A DNA stretch of 11,557 nucleotides from Gammaproteobacteria bacterium (GTDB lineage: Bacteria; Pseudomonadota; Gammaproteobacteria; Chromatiales; Chromatiaceae), in assembly GCA_015767355.1 (NCBI GenBank), contig JADWMH010000047.1, forward strand, positions 1-11,557, given 5' to 3'. Numbering within the stretch: the first letter of the stretch is position 1; the number at the start of each line of letters is the position of its first letter. A program made the translations under genes and the position numbers. The notes beneath the pieces were generated by a model. That model searched no databases. It was not told the origin of the DNA and saw only the letters and a list, made by a program, of their open reading frames with translations. Positions 5,614-11,557 of the stretch are shown piece by piece.

Positions 5614-6909
5614 CTAACGATGGCGGCCGCCGCGATTCTGCCTGCTGTTGCTGCTGCCTCGTGAGTTGCTTCTTCCCCGTTGCGGTCTGTTGGCGGGGCG
5701 TGGCCGCCTGGGTGGGCGCTTGCGGCTTCGCGGGTCGATTTCGGCTATCAGAGAAGCGTCAGGCATCTCCAGAGGAATACGGCTCTTGATATAGGATTCA
5801 ATGTCCGGCAGTGACATGGCGTGGGTCTCGCACACCAGGCTGATGGCGTCACCGCTTGAGCCGGCGCGGGCAGTGCGCCCGATGCGATGCACATAATCCT
5901 CACCGTCCTGCGGCAGATCATAGTTGATGACATGGGTGACGTCCGGAATATGCAAACCGCGTGCAGCGACATCCGTGGCTACCAGAATCTTTAATTCGCC
6001 ACGTTGAAATTTCTCCAGCAATGCAATACGTTTGCGCTGCGGCACGTCGCCGGAGAGGATGGCGCAGGAGAAGCCATTGCCCTCGAGAAATCCCCATACC
6101 TCGTCCGCAGTACGCTTGGTGTTGACGAAAATAATGGTGCGTGTTGGCTCATGATGCTGTATCAGGCCAATCAGCAGGGCGATTTTTTCATCATTGGAGA
6201 TCATGTAGCCGCGCTGGGTGACATTCTCTCCGGTGACAGTATCCGTTTCGATCTTGATGACCTGCGGGTCATTCATGTGTTCGTAGGCAAGCTCGGAGAC
6301 GCGAAAGCTGAGGGTTGCAGAGAACAGCATGCCGAGACGTTTTTCCGGCGGGGGCATGTGCCGCAGCAGATAGCGGATATCTGTGATAAAACCCAGGTCG
6401 AACATGCGGTCAGCTTCATCGATGATTACCACCTGGAGTGCGCGCAGGTTGTAGACATGCTGCTTGAAATAGTCGATCAGACGGCCGGGAGTGCCGACCA
6501 GGATATCGACATCTTTGAGTGAATCACGCTGCTGCTCGTAACCCGATCCGCCGTAGACCACGCGCATCTTGTGACCGCAGTGTTTGCCGAGCTGCTCAGA
6601 ATCCTTGTGGATCTGGATGGCAAGCTCGCGGGTCGGCGCCACGATGAAAGCGCGCGGTTGATTGGGTTTGCGATCAGGGGGTGCAGGGTGGTCGTGCAAA
6701 AACTGCAGTGTCGCAACCATGAAGGCAGCTGTCTTGCCGGTGCCTGTCTGCGCCTGTCCGGCAACATCCCTGCCCTCGATGGCAACCGGGATGCTCTGTT
6801 GCTGGATGGGGGTACAGTGCGTAAAACCTGCTTCATCCAGACCCTGCTGGATACTTTTATCGAGATTGAAGCTGGCAAATGTCGTATCGGTTAAGTGTTT
6901 ATCGCTCAT
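5614..6909 (-). CDS. rhlB: ATP-dependent DEAD-box RNA helicase RhlB
   Basis: ATP-driven RNA unwinding enzyme; in enterobacteria RhlB is the helicase of the RNA degradosome, bound to RNase E. The 431 residues match E. coli RhlB from the first residue (MSDKHLTDTTFASF against MSKTHLTEQKFSDF), which fixes the start despite a weak Shine-Dalgarno. Motifs in order: Q motif FTHCTPIQ (29-36), Walker A AQTGTGKT (53-60), PTREL (92-96), TPGR (140-143), DEAD (164-167), SAT (197-199), ATDVAARGLHIP (311-322), HRIGRTARAG (341-350). The last 40 residues form an Arg/Pro-, then Arg/Ser/Gly-rich basic tail typical of RNA-binding extensions. It lies 83 bases after pfkB on the same strand and directly before the YkgJ-type gene. 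Other DEAD-box paralogues (RhlE, SrmB) fit less well. Confidence 0.94.
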   Translation of the reverse strand: MSDKHLTDTTFASFNLDKSIQQGLDEAGFTHCTPIQQQSIPVAIEGRDVAGQAQTGTGKTAAFMVATLQFLHDHPAPPDRKPNQPRAFIVAPTRELAIQIHKDSEQLGKHCGHKMRVVYGGSGYEQQRDSLKDVDILVGTPGRLIDYFKQHVYNLRALQVVIIDEADRMFDLGFITDIRYLLRHMPPPEKRLGMLFSATLSFRVSELAYEHMNDPQVIKIETDTVTGENVTQRGYMISNDEKIALLIGLIQHHEPTRTIIFVNTKRTADEVWGFLEGNGFSCAILSGDVPQRKRIALLEKFQRGELKILVATDVAARGLHIPDVTHVINYDLPQDGEDYVHRIGRTARAGSSGDAISLVCETHAMSLPDIESYIKSRIPLEMPDASLIAEIDPRSRKRPPRRPRPANRPQRGRSNSRGSSNSRQNRGGRHR

Positions 6910-6953
6910 GGCGACGTAGCATACCGCAAAGGAGTGGTTTTTGCTTCAGAAAC

Positions 6954-6986
6954 CTCTGATCGGGGAGCCTGGCGACTTGATCAGAG
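6954..6986. repeat. Inverted repeat between pfkB and rhlB
   Basis: CTCTGATC (6954-6961) and GATCAGAG (6979-6986) are perfect 8-base arms around a 17-base loop, in the 83-base gap after the pfkB stop. No U-tract follows on the minus strand, so it is not a typical intrinsic terminator. It could be a protein-binding palindrome, a processing site or a weak attenuator. Confidence 0.5.
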
Positions 6987-6992
6987 TATCCT

Positions 6993-7952
6993 TCAGCTGT
7001 CGAGGCGTTTGACCTCGAGCTCCTCCATCAAGCGGTCGACTTCGTCACGGTTGCATAGTCCTGTTCCGGCGTGGGTCGTCGTCGCTGTTCCACAGGCAAC
7101 ACCAAGTTTCAATGCGGTTGCGCTGTCTCCTCCTTGCGCATAGGTGGCCACCAGCCCCGCCAGCAGCGCATCGCCCGAGCCAACTGTAGAGCGGATGTGG
7201 GTCTTGGGTGGAGTGCAGACATAGCTGTACTTTGAATCCAGCAACAGGGCGCCATACTCTCCGAAAGTGACGCAGACATGATTCAGCTCGTGATCCTGCT
7301 GGAACTGGCGGGTGATGGCAACGACCTCATCAAGTTTGCGCAGTTTTTTGCGCGTATACATCTCAAGCGCATATTGATTCACTCTGAGCAGAAATGGTTT
7401 TGAATCAAGGGATTTTTCCAGCAGGGTTCCGTAGGCATCGACCACGGCTTTGCCTCCCTGTTCCCTGATTTGCCTGGCGAGGCGGCCATAGGTGTCGTCA
7501 GGAACGCCGGGAGGAACCGAGCCGCTCATGATGCCGAAGCCGCTGTTGCAGGCTTTCATGAATGACTCCTCTATCTCCTGCAAAACTGTTTCAGGAACCT
7601 CCGGCCCGCTGCCATCGACTTCACACTGTCCCTGGGGACTGCGCTGCATGATTATCGTGTTGATACGCGACTCTCCATCGACAGTGAGATGGTGGAGGTC
7701 ATGGAGTTCATACTGCAGCAGCTGCAGCACAAACTCTCCGACATGCCCGGCAATGATGCACGAGCAGTTGACGGGGATATCCAGCCTGCTGAGAGTCTCT
7801 GAGACATTGATTCCGTTCCCTCCGGGTTCATAGCGGGTATTCATGGAGGGAACTTTCTGGTCGTCCAGCAGTTGCGTCACTTCATAGCTGATGTCCAGAG
7901 AGGGATTCAGTGCGAGTACGGCGATAGGTTCGGTTTTACTTTGTTTAGACAT
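6993..7952 (-). CDS. pfkB: PfkB-family 6-phosphofructokinase (minor type)
   Basis: Ribokinase/PfkB-fold sugar kinase, most likely making fructose-1,6-bisphosphate from fructose-6-phosphate and ATP in glycolysis. The 319 residues follow E. coli PfkB throughout: LNPSLDISYEV (15-25), the substrate loop YEPGGNGINVSETLSRL (41-57), SGSVPPGVP (143-151), and the ATP/anion-hole motif TVGSGDALLAG (256-266) with catalytic D261. GTGLCNRDEVDRL (296-308) matches the PfkB C-terminus. The usual KPN-E motif is changed to RVNQYALE (190-197), and GAGDS is GSGDA. A related hexose-phosphate kinase (FruK or LacC-like) is possible but less likely beside gpmI. The ATG at 7952 has GAGA 6 bases upstream; the ATG at 7958, two codons earlier, abuts it. 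The gap to the gpmI stop is at most 12 bases, so the two are surely one transcript. Confidence 0.85.
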   Translation of the reverse strand: MSKQSKTEPIAVLALNPSLDISYEVTQLLDDQKVPSMNTRYEPGGNGINVSETLSRLDIPVNCSCIIAGHVGEFVLQLLQYELHDLHHLTVDGESRINTIIMQRSPQGQCEVDGSGPEVPETVLQEIEESFMKACNSGFGIMSGSVPPGVPDDTYGRLARQIREQGGKAVVDAYGTLLEKSLDSKPFLLRVNQYALEMYTRKKLRKLDEVVAITRQFQQDHELNHVCVTFGEYGALLLDSKYSYVCTPPKTHIRSTVGSGDALLAGLVATYAQGGDSATALKLGVACGTATTTHAGTGLCNRDEVDRLMEELEVKRLDS

Positions 7953-7964
7953 GGTCATTCTCGT

Positions 7965-9482
7965 TCAAATCAGTTTGCCTTTCAGAATCATGCTGCGGCC
8001 GGTCATCTCGCGCGGCCGGGGAATATCGAGCAGATCCAGTACGGTTGGGGCGATATCAGCCAGTCCCCGGCCAATGCCAAGTGAAACATCTCCCGCGCCT
8101 GCCACCAGCAGAGGAACCGGGTAGCCGGTATGTCGTGTATGCGGCTGGCCGCCGACAGGATCGACCATCTCGTCGCAGTTGCCATGGTCAGCGGTCAGCA
8201 GGATACTCCAGCCATGTTTCAGTGCGGAATCAATAACCCTGTGTCCCTGCAGGTCCAGGGTTTCGACGGCTTTGATAATTGCCTCGGGAATAGCGGTGTG
8301 TCCAACCATGTCGCCATTGGCAAAGTTGACCAGAATGAAGGCGTACTCCTTGCTTTCGATAGCGCCAATGACACTCTCGGCAATCCTGGGGGCACTCATT
8401 TCGGGTTGCTGGTCATAGGTCGCCACTTTGGCGGAGGGAACGATTGATCGATCCTCTCCAGGGTAGGGCTGCTCGGTGCCGCCATTGAAAAAATAGGTGA
8501 CATGGGGGTATTTTTCGGTCTCTGCACAATGAAACTGCTTTAGCCCGGCATCACTGATCACCTCGGCCAGCACCTGTTCAGGAATTTGTGGCGAAAAAAG
8601 CACTGGAAAAGGAAAGTTGACATCGTACTCTGTCATTCCGACCAGCCGGCGGTTTCCGGCAGACCCCCGGTCGAAGCCGTCAAAATCCTTCAGTCCGATA
8701 GCCGCAGCCATCTGGCGGGCGCGGTCACTGCGAAAATTGAAAAACAGCACCGGTTCATCGGCAGCCATTCCTATGTAGTCACGGATCACCGTGGGCTGAA
8801 TGAACTCATCGCTTTCACCCCGCGCATAGGCGTTCTCAATTGCCTCCCGGGGTGTTTCGGCATCCACTCCCTGGCCCAGCCGCATCGCCTTCCATGCCTT
8901 GTGGGTGCGATCCCAGTTGCCAATGCGGTCCATGGCGTCATAGCGGCCGCTGACCGTGGCGACATAACCTTTTCCCAGTTTTTCAAAATCCTGTTCCAGC
9001 AACTCAAGATAGCCCAGGGCGGCTTTTGGCGAGGTGTCCCTGCCATCGGTAATCATGTGGATAACAGGTTCGATGCCGGCGGAAACGATCATCTGCAGCA
9101 GCCCGCACAGGTGCTCGATGTGAGAGTGAACGCCGCCGTCAGAGACCATGCCGACCAGGTGCAGACGCTTGGTGTCTTGTATAAGATCCTGCCAGGCGGG
9201 CTGCTGCTCCAGAGTGCCGTCATGAATTGCATTGGCGACGCGCATCAGGTCCTGTTCGAGCATACGCCCTGCTCCCAGCGTCAGATGTCCGACCTCCGAA
9301 TTGCCGAATTGCCCGTCAGGCAGACCCACGGCTCTGCCGGATGCCTGCAATACAGCGTGCGGCCATGAGGAGAAGTAGTGATCAAGGTGCGGTGTACGCG
9401 CCAGCGCCCAGCCATTCGCAGCGCGGCTGGGATTAAGCCCGAAGCCGTCAAAAATAATCAATATAACGGGTTGTCTATCCAT
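7965..9482 (-). CDS. gpmI: 2,3-bisphosphoglycerate-independent phosphoglycerate mutase
   Basis: Cytoplasmic Mn-dependent enzyme that interconverts 3- and 2-phosphoglycerate in glycolysis and gluconeogenesis. The 505 residues are the normal length for the two-domain iPGM of the alkaline phosphatase superfamily. Metal and catalytic residues appear complete: D12 (LIIFDGFG), the phosphoserine nucleophile S62 in FGNSEVGH (59-66), H121 (GGVHSHIEH), DGRDTSP (146-152), R180 and R186 (SGRYDAMDR), R251 and R254 (FRSDRAR), K324 (ETEKYPH), D391 and H395 (FANGDMVGH), D432 and H433 (TADHGNCDE), H451 (PHTRHTG). The start fits the family N-terminus, although the Shine-Dalgarno is weak. It heads the gpmI-pfkB pair and is divergent from the DUF6164 gene across 129 bases with palindromes. 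Confidence 0.97.
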   Translation of the reverse strand: MDRQPVILIIFDGFGLNPSRAANGWALARTPHLDHYFSSWPHAVLQASGRAVGLPDGQFGNSEVGHLTLGAGRMLEQDLMRVANAIHDGTLEQQPAWQDLIQDTKRLHLVGMVSDGGVHSHIEHLCGLLQMIVSAGIEPVIHMITDGRDTSPKAALGYLELLEQDFEKLGKGYVATVSGRYDAMDRIGNWDRTHKAWKAMRLGQGVDAETPREAIENAYARGESDEFIQPTVIRDYIGMAADEPVLFFNFRSDRARQMAAAIGLKDFDGFDRGSAGNRRLVGMTEYDVNFPFPVLFSPQIPEQVLAEVISDAGLKQFHCAETEKYPHVTYFFNGGTEQPYPGEDRSIVPSAKVATYDQQPEMSAPRIAESVIGAIESKEYAFILVNFANGDMVGHTAIPEAIIKAVETLDLQGHRVIDSALKHGWSILLTADHGNCDEMVDPVGGQPHTRHTGYPVPLLVAGAGDVSLGIGRGLADIAPTVLDLLDIPRPREMTGRSMILKGKLI

Positions 9483-9496
9483 TGTGATTCAGGTTC

Positions 9497-9520
9497 TTTA
9501 CTCGTGATCTCTGCGTGGTG
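9497..9520. repeat. Degenerate ACCACG repeat, weak
   Basis: Read on the minus strand, this stretch is CACCACGCAGAG followed by ATCACGAGTAAA. It resembles the ACCACGAAA/ACCACAGAT families seen elsewhere in the window, but with several differences. It lies just upstream of the gpmI start. Confidence 0.25.
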
Positions 9521-9526
9521 TTCTGT

Positions 9527-9555
9527 TCAGGAATCCTGACAGAATTTGCTGTCAA
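9527..9555. promoter_or_regulatory. Overlapping palindromes, possible operator
   Basis: Two inverted repeats overlap in the divergent intergenic region: TCAGGA-A-TCCTGA (9527-9539) and TGACAG-N6-CTGTCA (9537-9554), both with perfect arms. The second overlaps the -35 element of the candidate DUF6164 promoter. On the minus strand, 9555-9550 reads TTGACA, a perfect -35, but no good -10 follows toward gpmI. A dimeric regulator could control one or both genes here. I do not recognise the binding family. Confidence 0.4.
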
Positions 9556-9563
9556 GGTATACT
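9536..9563 (+). promoter_or_regulatory. Candidate sigma-70 promoter for the DUF6164 gene
   Basis: CTGACA (9536-9541) and TATACT (9558-9563) each match the sigma-70 consensus at 5 of 6 bases, with a 16-base spacer. Transcription would start near 9570, giving a 5' leader of about 42 bases before the ATG at 9612. This is the best promoter I can find in the window. Confidence 0.5.
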
Positions 9564-9611
9564 CTTTGTTTATATGAATTCCGAATTTCCTTGACGATAG
9601 GAAAAATTTGC

Positions 9612-9977
9612 ATGTCAGTCATTCTTTTCAAGCTCAGGGGTGTTCCGGATGATGAAGCCGATGAAATTCGTGAACTGCTGAGGGGAAATGAGATCGATTT
9701 CTATGAAACCAGCGCGGGCAACTGGGGAATATCGATGCCGGCGATCTGGCTGCGCGACAACAGCCGGCTGAAGCAGGCGAAGCAATTACTGGAAGCCTAT
9801 CAGGAGGGGCGTACTCGCCGCATGAAGAGTGAATATGCGCACTTGAAGGAGCAGGGAGAGAACAGAACCCTGCTCGATATTTTCAGGGATGATCCGCTGC
9901 GCATGCTGCTCTACGTGGCGGCTGTCGCTGCAATCATCTACTTCTCGGTGATGCCGTTTGTGGATCTGGGCGGTTAA
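9612..9977 (+). CDS. DUF6164 family membrane-anchored protein
   Basis: A 121-residue protein of unknown function that I place in DUF6164 from its pattern: VILFKLRGVPDDEADEIREL (3-22), DFYETSAGNWGISMPAIWLR (29-48), RTLLDIFRDDPLRMLLY (85-101). The soluble N-terminal part looks like a small alpha/beta domain and is followed by a charged, probably helical linker (50-84). A single membrane segment (about 97-116) lies near the C-terminus, so the protein is probably anchored in the inner membrane with most of it cytoplasmic. The ATG at 9612 follows TAGGA (9598-9602) with about 9 bases between. An upstream in-frame ATG at 9546 has no support and lies in the promoter. It is divergent from gpmI and convergent with yggT; function unknown. 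Confidence 0.8.
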   Translation: MSVILFKLRGVPDDEADEIRELLRGNEIDFYETSAGNWGISMPAIWLRDNSRLKQAKQLLEAYQEGRTRRMKSEYAHLKEQGENRTLLDIFRDDPLRMLLYVAAVAAIIYFSVMPFVDLGG

Positions 9978-10025
9978 ACATTTCCGGGATCAGATCTTCC
10001 CCATCCCACTGATGCCAGGCAGTCG

Positions 10026-10607
10026 TCACAGAAGGTTGGGTGGCATATTGAAGAGCGTTATCAACAGTGGCATCACCAGCATTTTCAGGACGGTGAGGGC
10101 GAGGATCGCGGCCAATGGCGCCAGGTCAATGCCTGAAATGACAGGGACAACGCGACTTGCCTGGCGCAGTATCGGCGCATTGAGCGAATGAATGACGCCA
10201 GCCACGGGGTGGTTGTATCCAGCCTGAAACCAGCTCAAGATTACGCCGATAACGATCGAGAAGGTAAAAATCATAAACAGCAGGTAAACGAGTGCTGGAA
10301 TTGCCCATAAAATGGCTGGAGCTATCCCCGCTGCTCCCGAGAGCAGCAGAATAATGGCAATCTCAATGGTTTTGACGATCCAGGCGGCAAGCAGTGATGC
10401 AATATCCAGACCGCGGTAGCCGGGGATATACTTTCTCAATGGTTTGAGCACAGGTGTTGTCAGCGTGAGGATAAACTGGGAGACGGGATTGCGAAAATCC
10501 GCCCGCACCAGCTGCAGTAGAAAACGCAGCAGCAGCATCAATGTGTAGAAACCAAAGATGACCTGGACGAGAAAAATCAGGGGCGTAGCGAGATAACCTG
10601 AGTCCAT
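10026..10607 (-). CDS. yggT: YggT family integral membrane protein
   Basis: Inner-membrane protein of 193 residues made of two tandem YggT units. Each has hydrophobic helices flanking a conserved segment: RNPVSQFILTLTTPVLKPLR (39-58) ending in IPGYRGLDIA (61-70) in the first, and HPVAGVIHSLNAPILRQASR (133-152) ending in VPVISGIDLAP (154-164) in the second. About four to six membrane spans are visible (near 8-34, 67-90, 98-127, 162-186). The molecular role is not well defined; YggT proteins have been linked to osmotic or ion homeostasis and, in other lineages, to membrane organisation. It starts 4 bases after the proC stop, with its AGGA ribosome binding site inside the end of proC, so it is almost certainly co-expressed. 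The convergent gap to the DUF6164 gene is 48 bases, with no obvious terminator. Confidence 0.92.
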   Translation of the reverse strand: MDSGYLATPLIFLVQVIFGFYTLMLLLRFLLQLVRADFRNPVSQFILTLTTPVLKPLRKYIPGYRGLDIASLLAAWIVKTIEIAIILLLSGAAGIAPAILWAIPALVYLLFMIFTFSIVIGVILSWFQAGYNHPVAGVIHSLNAPILRQASRVVPVISGIDLAPLAAILALTVLKMLVMPLLITLFNMPPNLL

Positions 10608-10611
10608 GATG

Positions 10612-11436
10612 TCAATCCTGAATTTGCGAAGAGAGTTCTATGGAGCGGTCTCTTGCAGCGCGCATGGCGTCCATGACCAGCTGTTCGAGTCCTCCCGTTT
10701 CGAAGGTGTTGATTGCCTGCTCGGTAGTTCCCCCGGGTGAAGTCACCATGGTGCGCAGTGTTGCCGGGTTGTCATCGCTCTCCAGCGCCATCCTGGATGC
10801 GCCGAGCGCTGTCTGCAGTGTCAGCAGATGCGCACTCTCATCGGGCAGTCCAAGCGCCTTGGCTGCGCGGATCATGTGCTCCATGAGGAGGAAAAAATAG
10901 GCAGGGCCGCTTCCGGATACTGCAGTGACAGCGTCTATCAGAGATTCCTGCTCCACCCAGATAGTGAGGCCGACGGCGCGCATGATTGATTCCGCCAGAC
11001 TGTGTTGTTCATCATTGACATTCTCAGCGGCAAACAGTCCTGTAGCGCCAGCCTGCAGCATTGCGGGAGTGTTCGGCATGGTTCGCACGATGGCTGTTGT
11101 CTCCCCCAGCCACTGCTGAAGATGCGATGTGGGTATGCCGGCGGCGATGGAAATGACCAGCGGCTCTCTCTCTGCAACGGCCGCTGAAATCCCGCTGGCG
11201 ACTGTAGCGGCGATCTGCGGCTTGACTGCAATGACGACGACGTCGGCGTCTGCAATCGCCGCACTATTGTCACTATTAACGCCAATCCCCGTTTGCTTTC
11301 TGATGAGGTTGAGCTTGTCGTGGTCGGGGTCGGCTGCAGTGATGTTTTCAGCCGGATGCCCATCCTGGATCAGCCCTTTGATCAGGGCGGCAGCCATGTT
11401 GCCAGCGCCGATAAAGACGATTTTTTTATCTTTCAT
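10612..11436 (-). CDS. proC: Pyrroline-5-carboxylate reductase
   Basis: Last enzyme of proline synthesis: it reduces 1-pyrroline-5-carboxylate to L-proline with NAD(P)H in the cytoplasm. The 274 residues are the usual length. Visible: Rossmann motif IGAGNMAAALIKGL (9-22), VVVIAVKPQ (66-74), ISIAAGIP (95-102), VRTMPNTPAM (117-126), the substrate/dimer region AVSGSGPAYFF (172-182), and the family signature VTSPGGTTEQAI (231-242). I chose the ATG at 11436 because the protein then begins MKDKKIVFIGAGNMA, the normal N-terminus; the in-frame ATG at 11484 lies in the repeat. AGGA is about 14 bases upstream, further than ideal. The yggS gene usually found directly upstream is not within the 121 bases left before the window edge. 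Confidence 0.96.
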   Translation of the reverse strand: MKDKKIVFIGAGNMAAALIKGLIQDGHPAENITAADPDHDKLNLIRKQTGIGVNSDNSAAIADADVVVIAVKPQIAATVASGISAAVAEREPLVISIAAGIPTSHLQQWLGETTAIVRTMPNTPAMLQAGATGLFAAENVNDEQHSLAESIMRAVGLTIWVEQESLIDAVTAVSGSGPAYFFLLMEHMIRAAKALGLPDESAHLLTLQTALGASRMALESDDNPATLRTMVTSPGGTTEQAINTFETGGLEQLVMDAMRAARDRSIELSSQIQD

Positions 11437-11470
11437 AGTGGTTGTTCGGTTCCTGATGAGTTTTATTTTT

Positions 11471-11491
11471 ACCACGAAAAGCACGAAAAAA
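11471..11491 (+). repeat. ACCACGAAAAGCACGAAAAA repeat
   Basis: This 21-base unit matches the minus strand of 2326-2346 at 20 of 21 bases. It lies 35 bases upstream of the proC start codon, within the presumed promoter region. The rest of 11437-11557 is AT-rich, with no gene and no convincing promoter that I can see. Confidence 0.65.
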
Positions 11492-11557
11492 TAATCAAAA
11501 TTTTTAGTGTTCTACCTGCTTCATTTTTGTAGTAGGTCGTAGTCAGTTATAAATCGA

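Noticed and set aside
6004..6522. 172-codon plus-strand frame opposite rhlB
   Set aside because: Antisense shadow of conserved helicase motifs; no independent coding evidence.
8586..9368. 260-codon plus-strand frame opposite gpmI
   Set aside because: Antisense shadow of gpmI, whose catalytic motifs are complete; no family features.
9550..9555. Perfect minus-strand TTGACA as a gpmI promoter -35
   Set aside because: No acceptable -10 lies 15-19 bases downstream, so a promoter call is not supported; it is noted only as part of the palindrome.
11293..11532. Plus-strand frame over the proC start and repeat
   Set aside because: It arises from antisense proC and the ACCACGAAA repeat; no coding features.

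Overview
The window looks like chromosomal DNA from a gammaproteobacterium. The DEAD-box helicase resembles enterobacterial RhlB along its whole length, including the N-terminus. The proC-yggT pair, the DUF6164 protein and the YkgJ-type cysteine-cluster protein are also common in this class. Moderate GC and many intergenic palindromic repeats suggest an environmental lineage, possibly a Chromatiales-like sulfur oxidiser, but no gene here proves that. I see no tRNA, rRNA, CRISPR array, phage gene or transposase.

Layout. Bases 1-268 are AT-rich and gene-free, with an FNR/ANR-like site and possible promoter elements. The plus strand then carries a small degenerate hemerythrin-like protein (269-718), a lone tryptophan synthase beta subunit (894-2090), two overlapping DppB/DppC-type peptide transporter permeases (2353-4052) and a class I PPK2 polyphosphate kinase (4205-5065). 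The gaps at 719-893, 2091-2352 and 5066-5242 are largely made of inverted-repeat elements from several families. The minus strand then carries gpmI, pfkB, rhlB and a YkgJ-family protein, transcribed in that order from 9482 down to 5243. A divergent DUF6164 membrane protein lies at 9612-9977, and the proC-yggT pair occupies 11436-10026 on the minus strand.

How the genes relate. gpmI and pfkB are almost contiguous and encode two glycolytic steps. rhlB and the YkgJ-type gene are 5 bases apart. proC and yggT are 4 bases apart, the usual conserved pair, but the expected yggS is not directly upstream. trpB lacks trpA and trpF, and dppBC lacks the ATPase and binding-protein genes, so both must work with partners encoded elsewhere. 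Most of the window is housekeeping. The parts worth a second look are the half-degenerate hemerythrin behind an FNR-like box, the nested repeat families filling the gaps, the repeat that runs into the dppB start, and the overlapping palindromes in the promoter region between gpmI and the DUF6164 gene.
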